Shown here in pieces: positions 43,625-55,098 of a stretch of 64,000 nt of DNA (within the stretch, counting starts at the first letter, position 1; each line of letters begins with the position of its first letter). Made by a program: the position numbers and the translations under genes. This DNA comes from Coniferiporia sulphurascens. Taxonomy: Eukaryota > Basidiomycota > Agaricomycetes > Hymenochaetales > Hymenochaetaceae. The notes under the pieces were generated by a model. That model saw nothing but the letters and a program-made list of their open reading frames with translations, was not told the origin of the DNA and did not search any database. Where the stretch lies: the NCBI GenBank assembly GCA_002794785.1, contig NBBA01000008.1, positions 1,550,001 through 1,614,000 of the forward strand. The letters are read 5' to 3'.

Positions 43625-44108
43625 GGTTGAAGTCACCTGCCACGAGGAGAGTGGAGGCCAGAACCAGTGGGATAGTGAGGAGAAAGGACTCACTGGGGTA
43701 GAGTGGGGTGGTGGTGGTGCAGTCCGGGGCGTGCATCCCGTAATAGTTGCAGAGGCGGATCGTCAGGTGGGTGCGGATTTCGATGGTGAGGACATCGGTG
43801 CCGGAGGATGCAGTGCCTAAGACTGACCAGGTGGTGGGTGGGATGGCCCAGGATACATACGTGACAACCCTTGGCTGGGTGGCTGGGGGAAGAATGGCTG
43901 TGTACCCTGGAAGGGATGGGACATTGAGTACCGGTGTACCAGCTGGGTCAGTGAGCGAGGGCTGGAGGCCGATTTGATACCAGGGTGGTTCCTGGATCAA
44001 AATAATGGTGGGTGGGGATGGGTCAGTGGTGAGGGTCAGGATAAGGGAATGGACCATGGCTAGAGAGCAGGCAGCATTCCACTGAAGAATAGAGATGTCT
44101 CTATTCAT
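43625..44108 (-). pseudogene. LINE copy 6 ORF2 N-terminal part
   Basis: MNRDISILQWNAACSLAM at 44108, then IQEPPWYQIGLQ, YYGMHAPDCTTTT and LLVAGDFN, where copy 7 is inserted. The continuation is at 37203. The frame is open over these 160 codons. Confidence 0.88.
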
Positions 44109-46181
44109 TGGTCCTCCATGTGTTCGTCTTCGGGTCCCTCAACAGCCTCTAGGATCTGGTGGAATCACCGTTTCTTGGGGCATTGAGGGAGGGTAGTGGG
44201 ATGGTCGCCTTTGCAGTTAGTACAGTAGCGAGGGTGAGGGCACTGGTTGCCTTCGATGGCTTCAGTGGCACAGGATGTGCATGACTTACAGTGGTTATGG
44301 GACAGGTGTCCACCTCCGCAGTCAGTGCAGCAGGGCTGGGCATGGCAGCCTTTCGTCCCATGACCTAGGCCCTGGCAGCGCTCACATTGGGTGAGGCTGG
44401 GGCAATAGGGCGGGATGGAGAGTGAGAGGGCGGAGCCGAACAGCCAAACTTGTGGGCGCTTGAGGAGCTGAGCACAGATTGATCTGTTGGGGTCGGAGAA
44501 GGAGAAGGCCATGGGGCATTTCTGGAGGGTTGGTAGGTGATCCTCTGTGGTGGCAAAGTGGGGGTTGACTACGAAGTCGAGGGGATGGAGTGCTGGGTTG
44601 TTCCGGATTTCGGCCATGAGGGCCTTTGGGGATATGGTGTGGCCATTCTGGCCAAAGAGGTAGTCCACACAGGGCACCATGGAGATGCGGAGGGTGGACT
44701 GGGGGCGGACACGGATGGGGGTGAGGGTGAACCGGTCGGAGATTTGAGCATCCATCGCGGATAGGCATCTGTCACGCATATGGGCCGCAAACGCCACTGA
44801 GTGATGGTCGATGATCATGTCAGTGGTGGGAGAGGCAGAGGAGGGTCGATGATCATGTCGGTGGTGGGAGAGGCAGAGGAGGGTCGCTTGGCAAAGGAGG
44901 TCACGAGGTTTCCCTTCACATTGAAGGAGGATGTGAGGACCGTGACCTGGTCAGCAGTGGGTAGGGAAGCAAAGAACTCATGAGTGGCAGCAGTGAGACA
45001 CATGGCGGGGAGCTGTAGTTCTGTTTTGGGGATGACGGCTGGGATGAGGACCAGGGTTGGGTCCTTGGCATAGACTGGGGGCGGGGGCAGGACCTGGTGT
45101 TGCTTTTTCTTCTTCTTGTGGGTCACTGTTGTAAAGACCATGCCTGGTGCTGGTGCAACGGGGTTGGGGTTGGAGGTGGTAGGTGGGGCCGGGGTGGCCG
45201 CCACCTGGGCGTAGGAGGTTGTTGGTGCTGTGGTGTTAGCAGGCTGAGTGGTGGTGGTGGTGGGGGCCTGGGCCTTCTGGGCCTGTGGAGCACGGGGCGC
45301 AGGCCGGTTGACAAGGGTTGAGACTTGTCGGGAGATGGAGGCGACTTCTGTGGATAGCTGTTTGACAATGTTAGTCAGCACAGCCACATCAGGTGACACG
45401 TTAGCAGTTCCAGGGGTCCTGGTCAGGGCAGAGGGTTGGGGGGTGGTGGTCGGGGTCCTTTGTTGGGGGCGAGCTGGGGCGAAGGGTGCTGGCAGGGAGG
45501 CTTCCGCCCCCCCCTTGCGATGTTGTAGGCCATCTCTATGTTGCAAGAGACGATGTGCTGGGGGTCCTTCTCGTCCCTAAAAACACCTGCGATGGTCTGT
45601 TGGACGTTCCAAAGGAGGTCACCCACAAACTTAGCTGCTGCTCGGTTGATCTCTGCGGGGTTGTAGCGGTGGGTCTTCCTGTCGAAGTCCTCTAGCGCTC
45701 GGGAGATGGCGTACATGAAGCCCGACGTGTGCTCTTTGAACTGGGCTTGAGGGCGGGGTCGGGGGGTGTGCGGGGACAGGTTTTCGGACGAACACTTGTT
45801 GGTGAGCAGCAGCAAAGGTGTGTGCAGGTTCTCAAGGATGTCTTCCATCTCACCTGGCTTGCTGGGGCTGGCTAGGGGGTTGGAGCCTACAGAGGGGGGG
45901 CGGCTGATGTGCTCGAACATGTGGGTGAACTCCGTGTTCGAGACTCCGATGACAGGGGATGGGGCGAGACAGAGCGTGTCTGGGGACGATGCCGGGAGGC
46001 CTGGATTGATTTGGGCGGGGGTGGGGGTCATACCATGCAAAGCGGCGGCAACATTGCTGTCGGCCACCCAGTTGGCGGTGGCCCTGGCGGCCCTGTCGGC
46101 ATTGGCGCTGGCCAATGAGGGAGGTGGGAGGGGTGGTCGAGTCGATCGTAGAGCATTCCTGTATCCACTGGGGTTCGACAT
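44105..46181 (-). pseudogene. LINE copy 6 ORF1, frameshifted
   Basis: MSNPSGYRNALRSTRPPLPP at 46181. Three pieces in three frames: 46181-45423, 45546-44815, 44818-44165, with a local duplication near 44800-44880 (GTCGATGATCATGTC twice). Knuckles CERCQGLGHGTKGC, CCTDCGGGHLSHNH and CTNCKGDHPTTLPQC are clear. A TGA at 44163 region interrupts KKR*FHQ. The end overlaps ORF2 as ATGA. Confidence 0.85.
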
Positions 46182-46274
46182 GGGGGAGTTTTAGCTGCCC
46201 GCACTAGTTGACAGTGGTGGTTACTGGTCAAGAAGGATGATTGTAGCTGGTGCATCGCTGAGGGGGGTGGAAGT

Positions 46275-47144
46275 CTGATCCGAACATGGGCGCCAGTTCC
46301 CGGTGCACATCTCCTCCACCAATGGAAGGCAGGGGTCCAGACTCTGGTGGACTCTTACCCGGATCTTTCCATTCATTTCGTCTGGTGCCCGGGCCACTCG
46401 GACATCCCAGGGAACGAATGGGCAGACCATGAGGTGAAGTTCACAACGAACCTACCCCTGTCCCCCCTTGCACCCTCCACCTCAGCACTGAAAGAGGCTG
46501 CTGTCAACACACTCATGGAGTGATGGTCCCTCTCACTAGCCCATCCCCTTGCCTCGACAGCCGACAAGTATCTCGCTGTCAACGGGGTCCCCTCCCACCA
46601 TCCCCAAAAGCTTATCACACAGTCAGTGGACCACCCTCGCCGTGAGCTCTCCGCAGTTGCTCAAGTCCTCTGCCACGCCGGTCCCTATGGGGGCTACTGG
46701 CTGAGTTTTGACTCAGCCTACCGACACAGGCATGGCTTGATCTCGCACTGTAGATGGCACAACCACCCTCCCTGGCCGGCCCAGTCAGCCATGCATGTTT
46801 TAGGCAGCTGCATCACCTTCTGACCTTGGATACGCAAGATCTGGCCCCCCCGTGACCCTCTTCCGACCCACCACACCGAGTGGGCCGACGAAAACTGCCT
46901 CCAGGTTCTGTGCCGCTGGCTTAAGCTGATGGGGCACCTTAACCGCCTTTCCGACTGTACCTCAGCTGCCATCCACCTGGCCTTCACCGTGATGGAGCTC
47001 AAGGGACACCTGACTGACGAAGATATGGACTTGGACATCCTCAGGGACTACATGAGTCGTATGCTTGGAACCCGTACCCAGGACTCGGACCTGGCTCTCT
47101 TGGAGCTCTCAGGTGCACTTCCTCCCTTTTCCTCTGGTCTATGA
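46275..47144 (+). pseudogene. LINE copy 9 ORF2 C-terminal part
   Basis: TWAPVPGAHLLHQWKAGVQT, then HFVWCPGHSDIPGNEWADHE, YGGYWLSFDSAYRHRHG and HVLGSC to the end LSGALPPFSSGL. It is one frame with two TGA stops (46521-46523 in ME*WSLSL and 46821-46823 in F*PWIR), both at positions that are Arg in sisters. Confidence 0.88.
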
Positions 47145-47466
47145 CTGCCTTTCGGACTCTCCCACATATGTCCCAGCCGGCGCTCTTGCCCTCCCTTTCC
47201 AATTCTAAGCTACCCCCTTTTGCCTGATGTTGTCCATTTGGCCTGGCTGTAGTTACATGTACTCCTCCCTCTTTCTTGGTTTTGTACTAATAGGGGCCCT
47301 TCCCACTCTGGCACCCTTTGGGGAGCAGGGCCCCTGCCCAGTTTTGTGTGCTGTGTGATGATGGGTGCCTCTGTTGTTATGTAGTTAGGGCCCCCCCTTC
47401 GGGGGGGCAGCTTGTAATTATGTAATACTGCAGGAATAATAAAATAAAATAAAATAAAATAAAAAA
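46275..47466 (+). mobile_element. LINE copy 9, 5'-truncated insertion with perfect 15-bp duplication
   Basis: It contains the RNase H second half, C-terminal domain, 3' UTR, hairpin and an (AAAAT)n tail. GAGGGGGGTGGAAGT is present at 46260-46274 and 47467-47481. The body starts inside RNase H (ctgatccgaaca...). Orientation is opposite to the host LINE. Confidence 0.95.
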
Positions 47467-49625
47467 GAGGGGGGTGGAAGTGGAGGCACTCCATCTTGGT
47501 GGCTTTGATGTTGAGACTGATGTTGCTGAAGAGGGTGTCGAGTTGTTGGTAGGTGTGGGCTAGGGTGCGGCAGTTGGATGCCACTGAGGGACCTACACAG
47601 ATGAGTAAATGGTCATCAACATATGCCAGGGCGGTAGTGCTGGCTTGGTGAAAGCGCTAGAGGACCACCCCTGTGAATATAGTTGACAGGATGGGGGAGA
47701 CTGGCGATCCTTGGGGGGTGCCGAAGTCGGGTTTGGGGACTGTAGGGAGGGTGGTGCTGTCGAATGCGATGGCGACCTGCCAGTCTGTCATGAAGGACAG
47801 ACACCAGTCGGCCATGTCTGGCGCACAACCGAGGTCCAACAGCTGTCGGTGGAGGAGCTGAGGGTGCACCGAGTCGAAAAAAACCCTGTATGTCGACCAC
47901 GAGGACTGAGCATACTAGGCCCTCTGAGTGGGTGCATTCCACAATCTGTAAAAGGTGTTGGGCAGCATCGTAGACTGAATGTCCTTGACGCCCTCCATAT
48001 TGGTTAGGTGGCAGCCAGTCCCTCATATTTGTGAGGTACTGGAGCCAGTTAGCAATTATCTTTTTGAGGAGTTTCCCTAGGGTCTCCTCGAGGGTGATGG
48101 GCTGGTATGAGCGCAGCGAAAAAGGGATCCTTCTTGTTTGGCTTCCTGAGCATTACCACCTTTGCTGCCCGCCAGCACTCGGGGTGGTGCCCCAAGTGTA
48201 GGCAGTCGTTGAAAAGTGTAAGTATCTCTTGGGGTAGGTGTCCACCACCCATTTCAGGGGGCGATAACCTATTCCCGAGAGGCCCGGAGCTGACAAGTTG
48301 GATGTGTCAGCCAGTGCCCCTGTAAGCTCCACAAGGAGTATGGGTGGGGCAGCTGGTTGAGGTGGTGGCCACAGGGTGTTGGCCGCTGCCTGGGGTGGGG
48401 GGGGCATGAAGAAGGTTTTGCACGAAAAGCTCACCTTTCTCATTGTCCGTTTGGGTGAAGGTGCCATCTCGCCATTTCAGCGAGGGGATGGGAGTGGGTT
48501 GGTTGCCGAGGCCGCATTTGGCCCAGTTCCAGATGTTGGAGGCATCCGCTTCCGATGCCTGGTCCACATAGAACTGCCGTTTGGCCATCCATATGCCCCT
48601 TTTGAAGGCTCTTCTTGCTGCTGCATGCTGGAGGGGGGTGGTGGCCGTTGTAATGGTGGCTAGGAGGGTCTTGCAGTGGGGTGACCACCATGGGACTTCT
48701 GTTTTCGATGGCTTGGAGAGGTGGGTGAATGGCTGGAGGGCAGCGACTATGGAGTCAATGACCGCTTTGGCTTTGATGTCCAAGGTGTGGGTGTTGTGCC
48801 CCGGTAGGCAGAAGGCTGTTTCAAGGAGAGGGAAGGCTATGTTGGTCCACTCCTCCTTGTCAGCTGGGAGTAGCCAGCGTGTCTTTAGGACCGGAGGGGG
48901 GGGCCGAAATGGCAGTGACCAGCAGCAGGATGGTGTGGTCGGAGAGTGGTGACGGGTCGGAGGTGGCTGAATCTAAAATAGAGTCAGGGTTGACCGCAGG
49001 TGGGGCCCAAATCATGTCAATGGGACACTGACAGTGGTTACTGTCGGGTTGCGAGTCAGAGTCAGGAAGATGGGCAGGCGCCAGGCCATGCCCACGGAAG
49101 AAGTCATCAAGGGGTTGTGCCCCCAAGTCATCCTGTCGTGGGACAGAGAAATCGGACCACGTGTGGTGGCGACAGTTGAAGTCGCCTGCCACGAGTAGAG
49201 TGGTGGCTAGCACCGAGGGGAGTGAGAATAAAAAGGACTCACCTGGGTACTGGGGGGAGGCGTTCTCTCGGTCTGGGGGGTGCATACCATAGTAGTTGCA
49301 CACCCAGAGGGTGAGTTGGGATCATACCTCCACCATCAGTACATCGGTGCCATGTGATGCAGCTCCGAGAATCGACCATGAGGTGGGGGGGAGGGCCCTG
49401 GATACATACATGACTACCCAAGGTCGGACCTCTGGTGGTAGGACAGGTATGTAGCCTGGGATGGTGGGGACGTTGAGGACCAGGGTGCCAGTCAGGTCGG
49501 TGAGTGAGGGTTGCAGGCCTATTTGATACCAGGGTGGTTCCTGGATAAGAATTAGGTGCAGGGGGGAGGGGTCAGTTGTAAGGACAGGAATTAGGGAATG
49601 TATTGCTGCTAGTGAGTGGGCGGTG

Positions 49626-49920
49626 TTTTTTTTATATTTTTAAAAAAAAATTTATTATTCCTACTGAGTTATGCAATACACCTGTGGCCCCAAAGGGGCC
49701 GCCTGTAAACTACCTAACTACTGAGGCGCCCATCATCACTCATCAAGTGAAACTGGGTGGGGCGCATGCCTCCCTAGGGGGGCCTAGTGTACTTACATGC
49801 CCTATTAGGGATAAATAGTGGGGAAGAGATGGAGGCATACATATCACGACTACGAAAAGCCTGACCAGGAAAAGAGCGAGATCAGGAAATAGGAGTCCCT
49901 TAGAAGTGGAAAGGAGCGGC
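49626..49920 (-). mobile_element. 3' end of a divergent LINE family (variant hairpin)
   Basis: After a T/A-rich tail (49626-49660) the layout matches the common LINE 3' UTR: TTATTATTCCT, a hairpin, CTAACTAC, GAGGCGCC, AAACTGGG, CCCTATTAG. The sequence between these landmarks differs. The hairpin arms are GGCCCC/GGGGCC with a 3-nt loop instead of the C7/G7 arms. A further LINE tail cuts it at 49921. Confidence 0.7.
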
Positions 49921-49957
<37 letters not shown>

Positions 49958-50508
49958 CTGCAGTATTACATAATTACAAGCTGCCCCCCCGAAGGGGGGG
50001 CCCTAACTACATAACAACGGAGGCGCCCGTCATCACACAATGCATGAAACTGGGCGGGGGCCCTGCTCCCTGAAGGGTGCCAAGGTGGGAAGGGCCCCTA
50101 TTAGACAAATGGGAGGAGAAGGAGAGAGGAATACATATTGCTACAACAAAACCAAGCGGATGAGGGCAGGTAAAGGGGGTAACTTAGAATTGGAAAGGGA
50201 GGGCAAGAGCACCAGCCGGGACATATGGGGGAGAGTCTGAAAGGCAATCACTGAGTAGCGGAAAAGGGAGGAAGCACACCTGAAAGCTCCAAGAGAGCTG
50301 GGTCTGAGTCCTGGGGTCCAGGTCCAAGCATACGACTCATGTATCCCCTAAGGAGGTCCAAGTCCATATCTTCGTCAGTAGGGTGCCCCTCCAAGTCCAT
50401 TGTGGCAAAGGCCAGGCAGATGGTGGCGGAGGGCGGTCGGATAGGCAGTTCAGGTGCCCTGTCAGTTTCAGCCAGCGGTGCAGAACCTGGAGACAGTTTT
50501 CATTGGCC
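49921..50508 (-). mobile_element. LINE 3' fragment: tail, 3' UTR and ORF2 end
   Basis: A long (TTA)n tail at 49921-49957, hairpin, 3' UTR, and the C-terminal ORF2 codons up to WADENCLQVLHRWLKL, where a plus-strand LINE 5' end (CATCCTTCTTG at 50509) begins. A frameshift is visible near 50430. Confidence 0.82.
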
Positions 50509-50565
50509 CATCCTTCTTGACCAGTAACCACCACCATCAACTAGTGCAGGCAGCTAAAACTCCCC

Positions 50566-53035
50566 ATGTCGAACCCCAGTGGATACAGGAATGCCCTCCG
50601 CTCGACTCGACCACCCCTCCCACCTCCCTCATTGGCCAGTGCCGATGCTGACAGGGCCGCCAGGGCTGCCGCCAACCTGGTGGCCGCTGGCAACGTAGCC
50701 GCCGCTTTGCATGGCACGACCCCCACCCCTGCCCACACCCAGGCCTCCTGGCGTCATCGCCAGACGCTCTCCGGCTCGCTCCATCCCCCGTCATCGGTGT
50801 CTCGAACACAGAGTTCACTTGTACCTTCGCGCACATCAGCTGTCCCCCCTCCATGGGCTCCAACCACCTGGCCAGCTCCAATGAGTCTGGCATGATGGAG
50901 GACATCCTCGAGAACCTGCACACTCCCTTGCCGCCGCTTACCCACAAGCGCTCCGCAGAGAGCCTCTCCCCTCACACCCCCCGCCCCCGCCCCCGCCCCC
51001 GAGACCAGTTTGAGCTGCACATGGCGGGCTTTATGTACTCCCTTTCCCGTGCTTTGGAGGACTTCGACCGGAAGACCCTCCACACCAACATCGCTGAGAC
51101 CAACACGGCCACCGCCCAGTTTGTAGGGGACCTCTTCTGGAATCTTCAGCAAACTATCGCCAGTGTCATTAGGGATGAGAAGGACCCCCAGTACATCGTC
51201 TCCCGCAATATGGAGATGGCCTATAACTTTGCCAGGAAGGGGGCGGAAGCCTCCCTCCCAGCACCCTTTGCCCCAGCTCCCCCCTGTCAAAGGACCCCGA
51301 CCACCACCCCCCAACCCTCTGCCCAGACCAGGACCCCTGGAACCGCTAACGTCTCGCCCGATGTGGCCACGCTGACTAACATTGTTAAGCAGCTCTCCAC
51401 AGAGGTCGCCTCCATCTCCCGACAGGTCTCAACCCTTGTCAACCGGCCCGCTCCCCACGCCCCACTGGCCCAGAAGGCCCAGGCCCCCACCACCACCCCC
51501 CAGGCCGCCATTGCCATGGCACCAATGTCATACGCCCAGGTGGCGGCTGCCCCGGCCCCACCCACCACCTCCAACCCCAACCCTGTCACACCTGCTCCGG
51601 GTGCTGTTTTCACAACAGTGACCCACAAGAAGAAGAAAAAGCAATGCCAAGTCCCACCCCCGCCCCTGATGTACGCCAAGGACCCCACTCTGGTCCTCAT
51701 CCCAGCGATCTCGCTCAAGTCCGAGATCCAGCTCCCAGCAATGCGCCTCACTGCTGTTAAGCTCAATGGTTACGCAGTGATCGACGTCGGGGCTTCCTGA
51801 TCGTCGGAACTGATGGTACGGCAACGGGGCTTCCTAGATGTCGTAAGTCGAGGGGGATTGTCAAGGGGCTTCCTGATCGGCGATGTGGACATGGTGGGCT
51901 TCTATAGCGAGTTGGGTTACAACAAAGTGACTAATGGCCAGAAGGCACACAGTAGACTGGTGGTAGCAGATAATGGGCTTGTATGAACAAAGAGCACAAG
52001 CTTAGGGCTTGTGCTACTGAAGTTACATGCTTATATGCTACTCTATGTGTTTGCTACTGTAGCGACTTGGTTAGGTGTGTTTACCAGACTTATGGAAGGT
52101 CATGGAAACTCAAGGAAGGCCTTGGTAATACAAGTGCGGTGATCAGTAAGCAGAGCACGTCATGATGGTGCGATAAGGCGTCATCATGGCGTCTTATGGT
52201 GCAAGGCGAATAAGGATGAGTAAGGCAGAGAAATGGGGGAGTTGCGCTGACTGATGATGACGAAGAGGAAGTGAGTCAGCGCAAATAAGGGAAAGTAAGG
52301 GAAAAATTGTAACAACTGCCACCACCTGTGAGTTCTTCTCCTCCCTTCCCACTGCTGACCAGGTCATGGTTTTGGCCTCCTCTTTTAATGTAAGGGGGAA
52401 CCTCATGACCTCCTTTGCCAAGTGCCCCACCTCTGCCTCCCCAGCCATGGACATGATCATTGATCAACACTCCACAGCCTTCATGGCCCACATGCATGAG
52501 CATTGCCTCTCGGTCCCGGTTGACAAGATCCCCGAGCAGTACATGCTCACCCCCGTCCGTGTCCACCCCCGGTCCGCCCTCCGCATCTCTATGGTGCCCT
52601 GCATGGACTACCTTTTCGGCCAGAATGGCCACACCATATCCTCAAAGGCCCTCATGGCCGAAATTCGGAAAAACCCGTTGCTCCGCCCCCTCAACTTCGT
52701 AGTCGACCCTCACTTTGCTGCCACCAAAGAGCACCTCCCGACCCTCCAGAAGTGCCCCATGGCATTCTCCTTTTCCGACCCCGATGGATCCATCCGGGCG
52801 CAACTCCTCAAGCGCCTGCGTGTATGGCTGTTCAGCTCCGCCCTCTCCCTCTCTGTCCCGCCTTACCACCCCAGCCTCACACAATGTGAACGCTGCCAGG
52901 GCCTCGGCCATGGAACGAGGGGATGCCGTGCCCAGCCCTGCTGCACTGACTGTGGGGGAGGACACCTCACCCGCAACCACCATAAGTCATGCGCATCCTG
53001 TGCTTCCAAAGCCGCGGAGGGCGACCACTGCCCTC
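50566..53035 (+). pseudogene. LINE copy 10 ORF1, one frameshift, split by solo LTR
   Basis: MSNPSGYRNALRSTRPPLPP, a frame change near 50740, then NHLASSNESGMMEDILENLH, HMAGFMYSLSRALEDFDRKT, KKKKKQCQV and the conserved domain (MLTPVRVHPRSALRISM). After LTR removal the frame continues through LTA|ATTCEFFSSLPTADQV. Knuckles CERCQGLGHGTRGC and CCTDCGGGHLTRNH follow, and it stops at EGDHCP at the N junction. Confidence 0.85.
51755..52314 (-). repeat. Solo LTR of the G2 family with ACTGC duplication
   Basis: 560 bp, TGTTAAGCTCA...TTGTAACA on the plus strand. Perfect duplication ACTGC at 51750-51754 and 52315-52319. It carries the TATA box, stem-loop and repeated GGGGCTTCCT motifs. Excision restores the ORF1 frame. 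Confidence 0.94.
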
Positions 53036-53697
53036 CATCCTTCTTGTCCTCTTACCACCACCATCTCTGGTTTTCACTGGGGGTTGTCTGGGGGTTCGTC
53101 GCAGCAACCTGTGCTCTGGTCTGGTATTCTACTGGGTCAACATGAGAGAAGGTTCCCGACTGCGCACCTTTTATAAAGGGGCGCTGCTCGCTGGTCGCCG
53201 AGGTGCTGTAGTGGCGTCATCTGATGGCGTGAAAGGGGCTCACACCCGCCAGGGGGTATGCAACCAGTTGTTAACGTTGCATTGGGGGGGGATGGCTCAG
53301 TGAGTACCAAGATCCTCTCTCATGTCTGCCATGCTCTCTTGGGGCATGGTGCTCGGCTGGTCTGCCTCTTGGTGGCACAAGGGGTGCATGCCTGCCAGTC
53401 GGGGGGGGACATGACTTTAACGTCCCCACACCCACACAGGGGGGGGGTAACCCTCTGCCCTTCAGCGGTCGGCTTCGGTCAGGAGACCTTGGGTTCAGGG
53501 AAACTCGGATCTGACCTTTGGGTCCGGACTTAAAATCCTGGGGCCGCATTGTCCCTGGCAAGACAAACCATAAAAACTGCCGCCTCAAATCCCGAAAGGG
53601 TCTCTGATGACGTCACTAGTTGATATAAGGAGATAGGGGCTTCTTAACACATGGCGTCGCGGTAAGAACCAGCCAACACGAAAGCGACAGGCCACCA
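53036..53697 (+). repeat. Repeat N, copy 4 (5' half, plus strand)
   Basis: It starts CATCCTTCTTGTCCTCTTA at 53036 and follows copy 1 in reverse complement, with several small indels, down to GTAAGAACC and GACAGGCCACCA. It is cut by a LINE tail at 53698. It forms an inverted pair with 53951-55098. Confidence 0.75.
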
Positions 53698-53732
<35 letters not shown>

Positions 53733-53950
53733 CTGCAGTATTACATAATTACAAGCTGCCCCCCTGAAGGGGGGGCCCTAACTACATAACAACAGAGGCA
53801 CCCGTCATTGCACAACACACGAAACTGGGCGGGGGCCCTGCTCCCCGAAGGGTGCCAGAGTGGGAAGGGCCCCTATTAGTGAGTAACAAAGGAAAGAGGG
53901 AGGAATATGTGTAACTACAGCCAAGCCAAACAGACGATATCAGGTTAAAG
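53698..53950 (-). mobile_element. LINE 3' UTR fused to repeat N copy 2
   Basis: (TTA)n tail to 53730, hairpin, 3' UTR up to CAGGTTAAAG, then the N 3' end GCCAGAATTAAGAG at 53951. No ORF2 sequence is retained. This is the shortest LINE part among the three N-LINE chimeras. Confidence 0.8.
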
Positions 53951-55098
53951 GCCAGAATTAAGAGCGCCCTTGCGGGACTCAAACAATGTGTGTACCTTCC
54001 TCGGGATATGCAGTGACCAAAACTGCTCCCGCTGTCCTCTATGACATATGGGTGCTATATTGGAGCACTAGGGTAAGGCATGCTGCGCCAGGAGGCCATC
54101 CTGAGTGAGGGTCACGGCACCGTAGGCACTACCCCACCCATATGGAACAACCCCCCTACCCTACACATTCCCTCCCTGACCATAGAGGTCCTGTAGAGTA
54201 CCGCTGCACTTCTGGGAATCAACTTAAGCCCATAGTGGGAATTACCCCCACATGAACCAACAGAGGATTTAGTCCTCTGGAGCCACTGAGGGGAACTCTC
54301 CCACAGCACTACGGCCCGAGACACTACACTTCAGCATGCCGGGATGCCGACACATGCTCCATGCAGGCCCTTTCCCATGCCCTGGCACATGCTTCAGAAA
54401 CAGCCATTACAGCCGGAATACTCAGGCACCGAGGTCATGGGACAAGCGCCCAGTCAACCTCCAGCACCTGCTTCTGGATCCACGATCATACCAGGATCTC
54501 CGTCTCGCATACTCGACCCCGGTGGCAAAGCTGTCCCAGGGAGTAGAGGATACTAACCACCTTGAGGGGGTCCAACCCACCCAAGAGGCCCATGGTGTCC
54601 TGTCACCTTTCAGCATCAGGTGGTTCTTACTGCCACGCCATGTGTTATGAGCCCCCTATCTCCTTTTAGCACGAGGTGCCGTCATCAGAGACCCTTTTGG
54701 GAATTTGGGGGGGCAGTTTTTGATTTGTCATGCCAGGGACAATGCGGGCCCCGAGGTACCCAGGAGGGCATTGCTCAGCACCCGAAGGTGTGATCCGGGT
54801 TGCCCCGAACCAAGATCACCCAACCGAAGTCGCCCACTGCGAGGCAGGGGGTTTCCCCCCCCCCCTGTGAGGACGTTACCATCGTGTCCCCCCCCGCTGA
54901 GCCCACATACCATGCAGGCCCAACGAGCATGCCACCCCAAGAGGGCAGCATAGACGCCAGAAGGATGCAAGCTCACTGAGAATCCAACCAGAAGCAACAT
55001 TTTCGATGGGTTTCCAAGACCACCGGTGAGCTCCGTGCCCATTCCCCACCACGTTACGGTGACCAACAACCAACCCCGGTGCACCAGGGTGAGTCGGA
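53951..55098 (-). repeat. Repeat N, copy 2 (5' truncated)
   Basis: It is nearly identical to 7580 to about 8725 over more than 1.1 kb, including the poly-C run near 54857 and the block GAGCCCCCTATCTCC near 54650. Truncated at GGGTGAGTCGGA, about 120 bp short of the N 5' end. Frames drawn in it are not conserved with copy 1. Confidence 0.8.

Larger units (their letters stand above)
33365..46239 (-). mobile_element. LINE copy 6, full length, split by LINE copy 7
   Basis: The 5' end CATCCTTCTTG is at 46239, ORF1 from 46181, ORF2 from 44108, tail at 33365-33385. Copy 7 (37204-43624) lies within its endonuclease domain; without it the length is about 6.45 kb. Alpha subfamily (MNRDISILQ). No target duplication was found: the right flank is RT codons of LINE copy 8 and the left flank RNase H codons of another subfamily, so a rearrangement or target deletion accompanied insertion. 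Confidence 0.88.
46240..49625 (-). pseudogene. LINE copy 8 ORF2 (endonuclease to mid RT), hosting copy 9
   Basis: Minus-strand ORF2 from the endonuclease (cut at 49625 by another tail) through linker and RT (DIQGFF, GTPQGSPVSP, box YVDD near 47615) to RT codons at 46240-46274. Positions 46275-47466 are a foreign plus-strand LINE with a perfect duplication. Several frameshifts (for example an extra A near 47880). RNase H and 3' UTR are missing because copy 6 abuts it at 46239. Confidence 0.85.
50509..53035 (+). mobile_element. LINE copy 10, 5' half (plus strand)
   Basis: A complete 5' end (CATCCTTCTTGACCAGTAA), 57-nt leader, ORF1 from 50566. It is interrupted by a solo G2 LTR (51755-52314) and ends at 53035 where repeat N starts with its own CATCCTTCTTG. 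The ORF2 piece at 55099-58161 may be its continuation with about 0.6 kb lost. Confidence 0.85.

Noticed and set aside
33350..46260. A target duplication for LINE copy 6
   Set aside because: Flanks (…CTGGGAAC and ATTGTAGCTGG…) do not match and belong to different LINE subfamilies.
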